Positions 38,732-47,150 of a stretch of 64,000 nt of DNA are shown piece by piece. Both the position numbers and the translations under genes were made by a program. This stretch comes from CBDCVD01 sp965224015. GTDB lineage: Bacteria > Pseudomonadota > Alphaproteobacteria > Rhizobiales > CBDCVD01. The notes below the pieces were generated by a model that ran no database searches, had not been told where the DNA came from, and saw nothing but the letters and a program-made list of their open reading frames with translations. The stretch covers positions 3,224,001-3,288,000 of the forward strand of contig OZ245032.1 of assembly GCA_965224015.1 (NCBI GenBank). The letters are read 5' to 3'. The stretch's first letter is position 1. Each line of letters starts with the position of its first letter.

Positions 38732-39626
38732 CCCGGCCCATGGCGAAGCCGCGGGCGATATGGTTGCGAACGAACCAGATGACCAGAATTCCAGGAACCA
38801 GTGTCAGCACGCCAGCCGCAGCAATCAGGCCCCATTCGATACCAGCGCCTGAATAAACCCGGGTCATCACTGCAACGATGGGCTTGGCATCGGCGGTGGT
38901 CAACGTGCGGGCGAGGATCAGTTCGACCCAACTGAACATAAAGCAGAAGAACGCCGTGACACCGATACCCGACCGGATCAGTGGTATCAGGATGGTCAGA
39001 AAGAATTTCGGGAATGAGTAGCCATCGATATAAGCGGTTTCGTCAATGCTCTTCGGCACGCCTTTCAGGAAGCCTTCAAGGATCCAGACCGCCAACGGTA
39101 CGTTGAAGACACAATGGGCAATGGCGACCGCAATGTGCGTATCGATCAGGTTGAAAGCCGAATAAAACTGAAAATAGGGAAGGACAAAGACGGCAGGCGG
39201 CGTCATCCGATTGGTCAACAACCAGAAGAACAGATGCCTGTCCCCGAGGAACCGGTAGCGACTGAAGGCGTATGCAGCCGGTAGCGCAACGGTCAGACTA
39301 ATAATCATGTTCAGCGTCACATAAATCATCGAGTTGATGTAACTCGACCACCAACTATGTGTCGTGAAGATCGTCTCGTAATTGGCAAGCGTGAATTGGC
39401 GTGGCCAGAAGGTCAGGCCGGTGACGATTTCCTGGTCTGTCTTGAAGGACATAAGCAGCAGCCAGTAGATCGGCGCCAGCAGAAACAGGAAAAAGACGAT
39501 TAAGATAGCGCGTTTCGCCCAGGCTTTCCTTGATGTACGGCTACCGGAGACTGAACCGAGGCGGAACGAGCGGGCGGGTTGCGCTTGGGCTGTTGCGGTG
39601 AGGTTGGTGACGTTAATGTCAGACAT
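38727..39626 (-). CDS. glpQ: Glycerol ABC transporter permease GlpQ
   Basis: A 299-residue inner-membrane permease of the MalG type with six predicted helices. The family EAA loop is seen as SIDETAYIDGYSFPKFFLTI near residues 198-217. It pairs with GlpP to form the glycerol channel. The ATG at 39626 overlaps the glpP stop as TAATG, and the frame upstream of it belongs to glpP. The C-terminus ends only 4 bases before repeat C. Downstream, about 480 bases of repeats separate it from glpU. Confidence 0.92.
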   Translation of the reverse strand: MSDINVTNLTATAQAQPARSFRLGSVSGSRTSRKAWAKRAILIVFFLFLLAPIYWLLLMSFKTDQEIVTGLTFWPRQFTLANYETIFTTHSWWSSYINSMIYVTLNMIISLTVALPAAYAFSRYRFLGDRHLFFWLLTNRMTPPAVFVLPYFQFYSAFNLIDTHIAVAIAHCVFNVPLAVWILEGFLKGVPKSIDETAYIDGYSFPKFFLTILIPLIRSGIGVTAFFCFMFSWVELILARTLTTADAKPIVAVMTRVYSGAGIEWGLIAAAGVLTLVPGILVIWFVRNHIARGFAMGRV

Positions 39627-40489
39627 TACTGACCCTCCTGTGCGCGGCTTATGGAGCGGAAGAAGACGAAGCACAGTGTCACAATGATCATGAAATAGAT
39701 GATCGAGAACGCCGCCGCCGGACCCAGGTCGAACTGGCCGATGGCTTTTTTTACAAGGGTTTGGCTGAGAAACGCTGTTGAACTGCCCGGGCCGCCACCG
39801 GTGATCACGAACAGTTCGGAATAGATCATCAGGCTGTCCATCAAACGCAGCATGATGCCGATGGTCAGAACGCCGGTCAGCTTCGGTAATTCGACAAAAC
39901 GGAAAATCTGCCAACGCGAGGCTCCGTCGATCTGCGCGGCCCGGTAATAGGCTGGATCAATGGCCCGCAAGCCGGAATAAGTCAGCAGCACAATAAGGGA
40001 TGTCCAGTGCCAGACATCCATGACAATGATCGTGAACCAGGCGTCGCCGGGATCGCGTGGATAATTGAAATCGAAACCAAGTGCAGCGATCGCAGCGCCG
40101 CCGAGGCCAATATCCGCGCGGGCGAAAATCTGCCACATCACGCCCACGACGTTCCAGGGCATCAGCAAAGGTAACCCGAGAATAATCAGGCATACGGCCA
40201 CCCATTTTCCCTTTTTAGGCAAAGCCAGGGCGATCAGAATGCCAAGGGGCACCTCAATCAGTAGGACCAGGGTGGAAAAGGTGATTTGACGGCGCAGTGC
40301 ATTACGCAATTCGAAATCGCCAAGCAGTTCATCGAACCATTCGCGCCCGACGAAATAGCGGTTTCCCGGACCGATGATGTCTTGCACCGAATAGTTGACC
40401 ATGGTCATCGTCGGGATGATCGCATTGAAAGCGACGATGACGAGAACCGGAAGAACCAGAAGCCAGGCGCGGTTGTTGATCTCGTTCAT
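39626..40489 (-). CDS. glpP: Glycerol ABC transporter permease GlpP
   Basis: A 287-residue inner-membrane permease of the MalF type, with six helices and the EAA loop IDPAYYRAAQIDGASRWQIF near residues 170-190. It works with GlpQ, and both contact the ATPases GlpS and GlpT. Start overlaps the glpT stop (ATGA at 40486-40489), and its stop overlaps glpQ, so the whole set is tightly coupled. Confidence 0.92.
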   Translation of the reverse strand: MNEINNRAWLLVLPVLVIVAFNAIIPTMTMVNYSVQDIIGPGNRYFVGREWFDELLGDFELRNALRRQITFSTLVLLIEVPLGILIALALPKKGKWVAVCLIILGLPLLMPWNVVGVMWQIFARADIGLGGAAIAALGFDFNYPRDPGDAWFTIIVMDVWHWTSLIVLLTYSGLRAIDPAYYRAAQIDGASRWQIFRFVELPKLTGVLTIGIMLRLMDSLMIYSELFVITGGGPGSSTAFLSQTLVKKAIGQFDLGPAAAFSIIYFMIIVTLCFVFFRSISRAQEGQ

Positions 40490-41601
40490 TGGATGTCTCC
40501 GAATGTGGCCGGCGGCAGGGGCACGACCCGCTGGCCTGCGAAGACGCGGATTGCCGAGGCTTCGGGATTGAGGTGAACGGTCTCGCCCAAATCGGGGCGA
40601 ACGTCTGCGCCGACGCGCGCGAATACCTCTCCAGCGCCGGTATCGACCACGACGATACGCTCATCACCGTGATTTTCGACGCGGGTCACTGTCCCCGGGA
40701 TGGTGTGACCGGTTTGCGGAACCGACAATGACAGGAAGTCGGGCCGGATACCGAAAGACAGGGGGCCTTCTTGTTCGGCCAACAGGCTAGCTGCCCCATC
40801 CAGGGCAAACCGGGTTTGCCCGACAACCAGATCGCTGCCGTCCAGCACGCATTCGACAAAATTCATCCCCGGAGTGCCAATGAAATAGCCGACAAACTTG
40901 TGAGCCGGATCTTCGAAGAGTTCCTCTGGCGAACCGACCTGTACAACCTCGCCTTCGTCCATGACGACTACGCGATCAGCCAGCGTGAGCGCCTCATGCT
41001 GGTCGTGGGTGACATAAATCAGTTTAACACCCAGATGCAGTTGTACCGCTTTCAGCGTACGCCGCAGGGCCATTTTTTCTGCGGGGTCAATCACGGTGAG
41101 TGGTTCGTCCAGCAGGATTGCTGCCACGTCTTCGCGCACCAATCCGCGACCCAGTGAAATGCGCTGCTTTTGTTCTGCTGTCAGTCCGCGCGCCTTGCGG
41201 TCCAAAAGAGGCGTAACGCCAAGCTCTTGTGCAATGAAGCCGATACGTTCCCGGATCTGCTCCGGGGGCACTTTGCGGGTCTTGAGCGGGAAAGCGAGAT
41301 TGTCGCGTACACTCATGGACTCGTAGACCACCGGGAACTGGAAAACTTGCGCGATGTTGCGTTCGCGCGCATCCAGTGCCGTAACGTCACGGCCGTCGAA
41401 CAGCACCTGCCCTTCGGACGCTTTGAGCAAGCCGGACAGGATGTTCAACATGGTTGTCTTGCCAGACCCCGACGGCCCGAGCAGAGCATAGGCCAATCCT
41501 TCCTCCCAGGTCAGATTGATGCTTTTCAGCGCGTAGTCCTCATCCGACGTGGGACTGGGGAAATAGCTGTGCCGAAGGTTTTGCAACTGGATTTCAGCCA
41601 T
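40486..41601 (-). CDS. glpT: Glycerol ABC transporter ATPase GlpT (degenerate signature motif)
   Basis: A 371-residue MalK-like ATPase with a C-terminal regulatory (TOBE-like) domain. Walker A GPSGSGKTT near residues 43-51, Walker B AILLDEPL and H-loop YVTHDQHEA are all normal. The ABC signature, normally LSGGQ, reads LTAEQKQR. In a heterodimer with GlpS this would spoil the site formed with the GlpS Walker motifs, while its own Walker site would still face the intact GlpS signature. The start at 41601 was chosen from the family N-terminus MAEIQL; it overlaps the glpS end. Confidence 0.92.
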   Translation of the reverse strand: MAEIQLQNLRHSYFPSPTSDEDYALKSINLTWEEGLAYALLGPSGSGKTTMLNILSGLLKASEGQVLFDGRDVTALDARERNIAQVFQFPVVYESMSVRDNLAFPLKTRKVPPEQIRERIGFIAQELGVTPLLDRKARGLTAEQKQRISLGRGLVREDVAAILLDEPLTVIDPAEKMALRRTLKAVQLHLGVKLIYVTHDQHEALTLADRVVVMDEGEVVQVGSPEELFEDPAHKFVGYFIGTPGMNFVECVLDGSDLVVGQTRFALDGAASLLAEQEGPLSFGIRPDFLSLSVPQTGHTIPGTVTRVENHGDERIVVVDTGAGEVFARVGADVRPDLGETVHLNPEASAIRVFAGQRVVPLPPATFGDIQ

Positions 41602-42685
41602 CGCCAGCCTCCGCTTTCGGGCCGGCCACCAAGGTACCGTCTGAATCGAACACCAACATGTGGCCAAGGTCGAAATTGACCTCGACCGCGTCGCCAAATG
41701 CGTGGTCGTGAACGCCCTTCTCCTTGACCGCTAACGTGATGTCTCCAGCGCGGGCGTAGATGAAGCTGTTCGAGCCTGAGACTTCAACGAAATCGATTAC
41801 GGTATGCACACCCGGACGCGAGCCGTCGGTGGACAGCAGATGCGGATAAACGCCCAGTTGATAATTACCGTCGGGAAGGTCAACCGTGTGTGCAGGCTCG
41901 ACCCCTATCGGTTCGCCGTGAACCACCCACTGCCGCGATCCATTAGTGACCAGCCGCGCCGGGATGATCGACATTGGCGGATCGCTGATCTGGCGCGCGG
42001 CTGTGACTGTACCGGGTTGGGCGTAGACCTCCGCTGCAAGTCCATGCTGGATCAACTGCCCTTCGTGTAAGACAATGACATCCCCATCCAGGATGAGGGC
42101 TTCCCGCGGTTCGGAGCTGGCATAGACCGCAATCGTATCGCTATCGGCGAAGATGCGGCGAAATTCCCCGCGCAAATGCTCACGCAGTTTATAGTCGAGG
42201 TTCACCAGAGGCTCATCCAGCAGCACAAGAGCTCTTTGGCGAGCTATGGTCCGCGCGATGGCCACCCGCTGTTGCTGGCCACCGGATAACTCCAGCGGAA
42301 AACGGTCCAACAATTCGGAAATACCGACGATCTCGGCAACATCGCCGACGCGGCGCTTGATAGCGTCATCTGACTCGCCGGCATTGCGCAGGGGAGCTGC
42401 GATGTTCTCGAATACAGTTTTACCGGGATAGTTGACAAACTCCTGGTAGACCATGCCGACCGAGCGCTTGCGCACATTAACGCCGGTCACGTCGGTGCCG
42501 CTGACCAACAGCTGCCCGCTGGTGGGTTTTGCCAATCCGGCGAGAATACGCAATAGCGAAGTCTTGCCGGATCGAGTTGGGCCGATGAGCGTCGTGAAAC
42601 TTCCCGCTTTCAACTCGAGGTCAAAAGGATAGAGCCAGTCTTCCCCATCAACCTTCAGCGAAATGTCCTGTGCGACGACGCTCAT
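41594..42685 (-). CDS. glpS: Glycerol ABC transporter ATPase GlpS (H-loop His replaced)
   Basis: A 363-residue MalK-like ATPase. Walker A is GPTRSGKTS, the Q-loop VYQEF is present, and the signature LSGGQQQRVAIAR and Walker B LVLLDEPL are intact. At the H-loop the usual THD is SSE within YASSEPREA, so the catalytic switch His is Ser. Together with the altered signature of GlpT this points to one canonical and one degenerate ATP site. The ATG at 42685 overlaps the glpD stop as ATGA; the open frame upstream belongs to glpD. Confidence 0.92.
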   Translation of the reverse strand: MSVVAQDISLKVDGEDWLYPFDLELKAGSFTTLIGPTRSGKTSLLRILAGLAKPTSGQLLVSGTDVTGVNVRKRSVGMVYQEFVNYPGKTVFENIAAPLRNAGESDDAIKRRVGDVAEIVGISELLDRFPLELSGGQQQRVAIARTIARQRALVLLDEPLVNLDYKLREHLRGEFRRIFADSDTIAVYASSEPREALILDGDVIVLHEGQLIQHGLAAEVYAQPGTVTAARQISDPPMSIIPARLVTNGSRQWVVHGEPIGVEPAHTVDLPDGNYQLGVYPHLLSTDGSRPGVHTVIDFVEVSGSNSFIYARAGDITLAVKEKGVHDHAFGDAVEVNFDLGHMLVFDSDGTLVAGPKAEAGDG

Positions 42686-44277
42686 AGGGCCGCCTCCCTG
42701 AGTGCGGGGCCATTGCGGATGTCCTCGATGTATTTGTTGAGTTCTCCGATCCGCGATGGCGGGAACCGGAGGCCGCATTTCGTGCGCCGCCACAAAACGT
42801 CTTCCGCGCTAGCGGCCCATTCGTGCTGCATGAGATAATCAACCTCGCGAGCGTACAGATCGCCGCCAAAGCAAGGTCCAAGGTCGTCAATACTCCTCGC
42901 ACCTGCCAACAAAACCGGTACCAGCGATCCGTAGGTTCGTGCCCAGCGGACACGCACCGCATCAGGTAACCACGGATATTCAACCTTGAGTTTGTCGGCG
43001 TAAGCGAATGGCCCTTGCGAGCCGATATCGGCACCCGGCAACAGGTTGTTTTTCGTCTTGCCGGGGCCGATACCTGCCGGGAGGAATGGTTTGAGTTTGA
43101 TCATGACGTGATCGGCGAGCCTTCGATACGTCGTCAGCTTACCGCCGAGTACCGTCAGGAAAGGCACGCCTTTGCCATCGGTGCCGGTATCAATCTTAAA
43201 CGAATAGTCGCGGGTGACGGTCGTCGGATTGCTGTCGCGGGACTTACCCTCCTCAAACAAGGGCCGCACGCCGGAATAGGTCCAGACAATATCTTCCACG
43301 CGCGTTTGCCGTTCGAAGAAATGGTTGGTGGCCGAGAGCAGATAATCGCGTTCCTCATCCGTGATCACCGCATCGCGCGGATCGCCAGGATGATCGGCAT
43401 CCGTGGTGCCGACCAGCGTATATTCGTTTTCAAACGGTATGGTAACGACGATGCGTGCATCATTCAGCTGCAGCATGGTAGCGTTGTTGCTGTCATACAG
43501 GCGTGGCACGATGATGTGGCTGCCGCGCACCAGCTTCGCGGAATAATCCGTGTCTACACCGGGGACGGATTTGGCAATCGGCACGGCCCACGGGCCAGCG
43601 GCATTGACGATGATGCGCGCCTGTAGCGTTCTCTCACAGCCGGTGTCCTCGTCCAGTGCGCTGACGTGCCAGTGATTATCTCTTCGTTCAGCGGTCTTAA
43701 ACCGGGTACGGGCATAGATATCAGCACCATTGGCCTGCGCGCTTTGTAAATTGGCCACAACAAGACGGGCGTCGTCGACCCAGCAGTCCGAATAAACAAA
43801 GGCCTTGTCGTACTGGCTCTTAAACCCCAGTTGGTCGGGCTCTTGCGACAGCCTGATCGTCTCGGTTCCTTTCAAGGTAACGCGCGATGCCAGGTGGTCG
43901 TAAAGGAACAGCCCCATGCGAACGAGCCATGCTGGCCGGCTCTGCGGCACAACCGGCATGACGAAGCGCAATGGCCGAACAATGTGGCGCGCTTTGTTCA
44001 TCAGCCGTTCGCGCTCGGAAAGGGATTCCCGCACCAGCCTGAAATCGTAGTACTCAAGATAGCGCAGCCCGCCGTGAATGAGCTTGCTTGATCTTGAGGA
44101 AGTACCAGAGGCAAAATCCATGCTTTCCAGTAGCGCGGTTTTTAGCCCTCGGCCTGCGGCATCGCAGGCAATGCCGGCACCATTGATGCCGCCACCGATG
44201 ATCAGTAGGTCATAAATCTCGTCTGTGTATCCCAAATGAGACACATACACCTCCCAAAGATCGGCGCGCTCCTCCAT
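42682..44277 (-). CDS. glpD: Glycerol-3-phosphate dehydrogenase (aerobic, FAD) GlpD
   Basis: A 531-residue flavoprotein that oxidises sn-glycerol 3-phosphate to dihydroxyacetone phosphate and passes electrons to quinone at the membrane. The FAD-binding motif DLLIIGGGINGAGIACDAAG is at residues 23-42. GlpD signatures TSSRSSKLIHGGLRYLE and VLGGKLTTYRRLAD follow. Length is normal. It is the first of the glp transporter genes, as in R. leguminosarum glpDSTPQUV, and lies 14 bases after the FAD-linked oxidase gene. Confidence 0.95.
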   Translation of the reverse strand: MEERADLWEVYVSHLGYTDEIYDLLIIGGGINGAGIACDAAGRGLKTALLESMDFASGTSSRSSKLIHGGLRYLEYYDFRLVRESLSERERLMNKARHIVRPLRFVMPVVPQSRPAWLVRMGLFLYDHLASRVTLKGTETIRLSQEPDQLGFKSQYDKAFVYSDCWVDDARLVVANLQSAQANGADIYARTRFKTAERRDNHWHVSALDEDTGCERTLQARIIVNAAGPWAVPIAKSVPGVDTDYSAKLVRGSHIIVPRLYDSNNATMLQLNDARIVVTIPFENEYTLVGTTDADHPGDPRDAVITDEERDYLLSATNHFFERQTRVEDIVWTYSGVRPLFEEGKSRDSNPTTVTRDYSFKIDTGTDGKGVPFLTVLGGKLTTYRRLADHVMIKLKPFLPAGIGPGKTKNNLLPGADIGSQGPFAYADKLKVEYPWLPDAVRVRWARTYGSLVPVLLAGARSIDDLGPCFGGDLYAREVDYLMQHEWAASAEDVLWRRTKCGLRFPPSRIGELNKYIEDIRNGPALREAAL

Positions 44278-44291
44278 TAGCGCCTCACGTA

Positions 44292-45740
44292 TTACGGCCG
44301 ACGCAATCCCAGTTTTCCGGGGTTGAGCGTGTTGTTCGGATCCATCGCGTCCTTGATGCGTTGCAGGACGCCAAAGCCGTTACCGAGTGCGCGCTCCACA
44401 TATGGATTGCGCGCCAGGCCGACGCCGTGATGATGCGAGATGGAAGCTCCTGTTTCGAGCGAAGCTTGCATGGCGATTTCCCAGATCTTCTTTATCCGCG
44501 CCTCCGCCGCCCGACTGTCTTCCGCTTCTCCCAGAAGGATCACATAGAGTGAGACACCAGTGGTATAGGCGTGACTGAAGTGCCCAAGGATTTCATTGGC
44601 CATGGGGGCCAGGCGTTCGGTCAGGACATGGTAAGTGTCCATGATCTGTGCCCAGTTATTGGAAACCTCAATGGTCTCCGCCACACCTTCGGGACGGGTC
44701 ACGTATCCTTCGATTGTCGAGAAGTCGTAGCGCCGTTTGATCCAGTCTTCGGTGCCCTCGGGGCCTATCGGCTCGCCGCCATAACCTGCACAAAACGCTC
44801 TGATAGCCGTCATTTCGGCTCTGGCAGGGCCTTCAACCCCTTGCGTTGCGACAAACATCACTGGACACGAAAAGGCTTTATCCTGCATGGCATGGCGAGC
44901 TTCGGCGGCGTCGTAGAAACGCAGCAGTGAAGGTCGCAAGCCCTTGGCCATAATCGTTCGCATAGCGTCCTTACCGGCTTCGACCGATGGGAATTTCAGT
45001 GTTTCATTTTCGCCATACTCAGGCAGCGGAAAAATCTTCAGGGCGACTTCGGTTATCACGCCCATCGTACCTTCGGAACCAATCAGCAGGTGCCGCAGGT
45101 CCGGGCCGACGGCCATGCGCGGCAGGTCCACTGTTTCCAGAATGGAACCGTCGGCCAAGATGGCCTTGAATGCGTAAGCAAGGTCCTCAATGCCGCCATA
45201 CCTGCTGGACAACTGGCCTGTGGCCCGTGTTGCCAGCCAGCCGCCAACTGTTGAGCGGTAGAGAGATTGTGGCGAATGATTGAGCGTGAATCCCTTTTCG
45301 CGCAAGTAATCCTCAAGGTCGCCGCCCATAACGCCGGCTTGTGCACGTACGATCAGGTTCTCCTCATCAACATCGATGATCCGGTTCATGCGAGTCATAT
45401 CGAGCGTGATGCCGCCGAATTCACTCAGCGGCTGACCGACTACAGACGATCCAAGCCCCCAAGCGGTGACCGGCACGTTTTGTTGGTTGGCCCAGGCCAG
45501 CACCTTTGAAACCTCGTCGGTAATGGCTGGATAGACGACCGCATCAGGTTTGCATGGTGCTTTTCCGTTTTGTTGCCATTTGGCTGCAACCGGCCACCAG
45601 TCATAGCTGTGATTGGTAATGCCCGCCTCCGTCACGTCGACCTGATCGGAGTTGCCAACAAGGGCTTTAAGTTCTGCCATCAGATCGAAGGCTGCGTTGT
45701 CGATGATGCTCACCGGTAATCCTCCAACTTGTGGTTCCAT
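44292..45740 (-). CDS. FAD-binding oxidase, alkyl-DHAP synthase/GlcD-like
   Basis: An about 482-residue protein of the vanillyl-alcohol-oxidase fold. PAITDEVSKVLAWANQQNVPV and GLGSSVVGQPLSEFGGITLD begin the FAD-binding part, with HSPQSLYRSTVGGWLATRAT at the cofactor loop. The C-terminal SISHHHGVGLARN resembles the His-rich motif of alkylglycerone-phosphate synthase. It may act on a glycerol- or DHAP-derived substrate, consistent with its place at the head of the glycerol operon. The start at 45740 (MEPQVGG) avoids overlap with the divergent LysR gene; an open frame continues to 45935. Confidence 0.85.
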   Translation of the reverse strand: MEPQVGGLPVSIIDNAAFDLMAELKALVGNSDQVDVTEAGITNHSYDWWPVAAKWQQNGKAPCKPDAVVYPAITDEVSKVLAWANQQNVPVTAWGLGSSVVGQPLSEFGGITLDMTRMNRIIDVDEENLIVRAQAGVMGGDLEDYLREKGFTLNHSPQSLYRSTVGGWLATRATGQLSSRYGGIEDLAYAFKAILADGSILETVDLPRMAVGPDLRHLLIGSEGTMGVITEVALKIFPLPEYGENETLKFPSVEAGKDAMRTIMAKGLRPSLLRFYDAAEARHAMQDKAFSCPVMFVATQGVEGPARAEMTAIRAFCAGYGGEPIGPEGTEDWIKRRYDFSTIEGYVTRPEGVAETIEVSNNWAQIMDTYHVLTERLAPMANEILGHFSHAYTTGVSLYVILLGEAEDSRAAEARIKKIWEIAMQASLETGASISHHHGVGLARNPYVERALGNGFGVLQRIKDAMDPNNTLNPGKLGLRRP

Positions 45741-45821
45741 TAGTGTTGATGAAATCTGATAGTATGGAAAATCGATAATTATTCTGCTAGAAATAGATTG
45801 GATCAATAAAGGAAAATTGCT

Positions 45822-46691
45822 TTGAGTGTTGCCGAATTGAAAGCCTTTGACGCGGTGGCTCGGCATGGGAGCTTTGTAAAGGCCGCTGAGGAATTGGGAC
45901 GGACCCAACCCACCCTGACCATTCAGGTTGCGCATCTCGAAAAGAGCTATGATGCCGAGCTGATCATCCGAAATCGCGGAAAAGTCAAAGGTCTGACACC
46001 GCTAGGGGAAAGCCTTCTTGATATCACCAGGACAATGTTTGCCCTGGAACGTGACGCCTACGGATTGTTGCGCGACGCCGGTGGGCTAGACAGTGGCGAA
46101 GTTCGATTAATTGCAACGTCTCCGGTTATGATCATCCGTCTTACGCAGGCCTTCAACAAGCGGTTTCCGAACGTCGCCTGTCAGTTGAAATTCGGGAATT
46201 CCGAGGAGGTACTGAAGAGCGTCCTTGATTGCGAATCTGATTTAGGCATCCTTGGGGGATCGGTAGATCACGACGACTGTCTGGCGATTCCGGTGGCAAA
46301 ACCCGAAATCGTTTTGGTGGGTCATAAGGATTACCTGAAAAACAAGCCTGCAACATTGTCACGCGAGGAATTTGCGCGCGAAACCCTTCTCATCCGAGAA
46401 CCTGGCTCGGAAACCCGCGAACTGCTGCTGGAAAAGACCAAACAACACGAATATCACCCGAAACGCATGATTGAGATAGGTCGCCGCAGCGGTGCGTTGG
46501 CTGCCGCGATGGCGGGAATGGGTCTGGCTGCGGTATCGGAGCATGAGTTCGAACCCAATGATGCCCTGCAAATCGTCCGGCTGAAGAGCTTTCGAATATT
46601 CGGCATAAACCATGCTGTTTGCCTTAAAAGTAGATCAAAAACGCGAGTCATGCGGGAATTGTTGAGCAGTTTTGAAATGGGAATTGATTGA
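45822..46691 (+). CDS. LysR-family regulator divergent from the glycerol operon
   Basis: A 289-residue LysR-type regulator. The N-terminal winged HTH reads LKAFDAVARHGSFVKAAEEL, then RTQPTLTIQVAHLEK, followed by an effector-binding domain with GILGGSVDHDD near residues 145-155. The start codon is TTG at 45822 with AAAGGA at about the right distance; no ATG would retain the HTH. It is transcribed away from the oxidase-glp operon, with an 81-base gap that should hold both promoters. It probably regulates that operon, with a glycerol-derived effector. Confidence 0.88.
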   Translation: MSVAELKAFDAVARHGSFVKAAEELGRTQPTLTIQVAHLEKSYDAELIIRNRGKVKGLTPLGESLLDITRTMFALERDAYGLLRDAGGLDSGEVRLIATSPVMIIRLTQAFNKRFPNVACQLKFGNSEEVLKSVLDCESDLGILGGSVDHDDCLAIPVAKPEIVLVGHKDYLKNKPATLSREEFARETLLIREPGSETRELLLEKTKQHEYHPKRMIEIGRRSGALAAAMAGMGLAAVSEHEFEPNDALQIVRLKSFRIFGINHAVCLKSRSKTRVMRELLSSFEMGID

Positions 46692-46780
46692 CTTCAATGA
46701 CAACACCGCTGTGACAGCGGTAACATCCGCAACACCCGCAATTTCTCCATTTCCCAGTCCGGCAGCCCGCAATTCAGGAC

Positions 46781-46993
46781 TTATACCAGCGGTATGGACT
46801 TTATATACCCGCCAACTGGTATACGGCCTTGATAACACACTTAACTGACGCGATAGCAAAATGCGTTTAATTGGAATCATGGGGCTTTTGCGTATTCTTC
46901 TCGCATTTTGCTATAGATTTAGAGGGCGATCAGCTTTATGGGTTTAGTTGTACCGCTCACAAAACGGGTGCACCTAACGCCAAGCTGATCTCA
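46781..46993 (+). repeat. Shortened repeat A and full repeat B
   Basis: TATACCAGCGGTATGGACTT to ACACTTAACTGACGC (46781-46851) is a family A copy cut at its right end. A full family B copy follows (46853-46993): ATAGCAAAATGCGTTTAATT, CGCATTTTGCTATAG, GATCAGC and GCTGATC. Confidence 0.85.
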
Positions 46994-47024
46994 TGGAGTT
47001 TTCTCGCAAGCATAACCAGGCGAT

Positions 47025-47130
47025 TAATACCAGCGGTATGGGCTTTATATACACGCCGACTGGTGTACTGCCTTGATAACATAACTCTTTGACGCTAAGC
47101 CATGAGTCATTGTTAAGGACCCTTGGTATA
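47025..47130 (+). repeat. Repeat A, complete copy
   Basis: AATACCAGCGGTATGGGCTT through GACGCTAAGCCATGAGTC to GACCCTTGGTATAA, a near-consensus family A member. Confidence 0.9.
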
Positions 47131-47150
47131 AATATTGATACGGCATCCAA

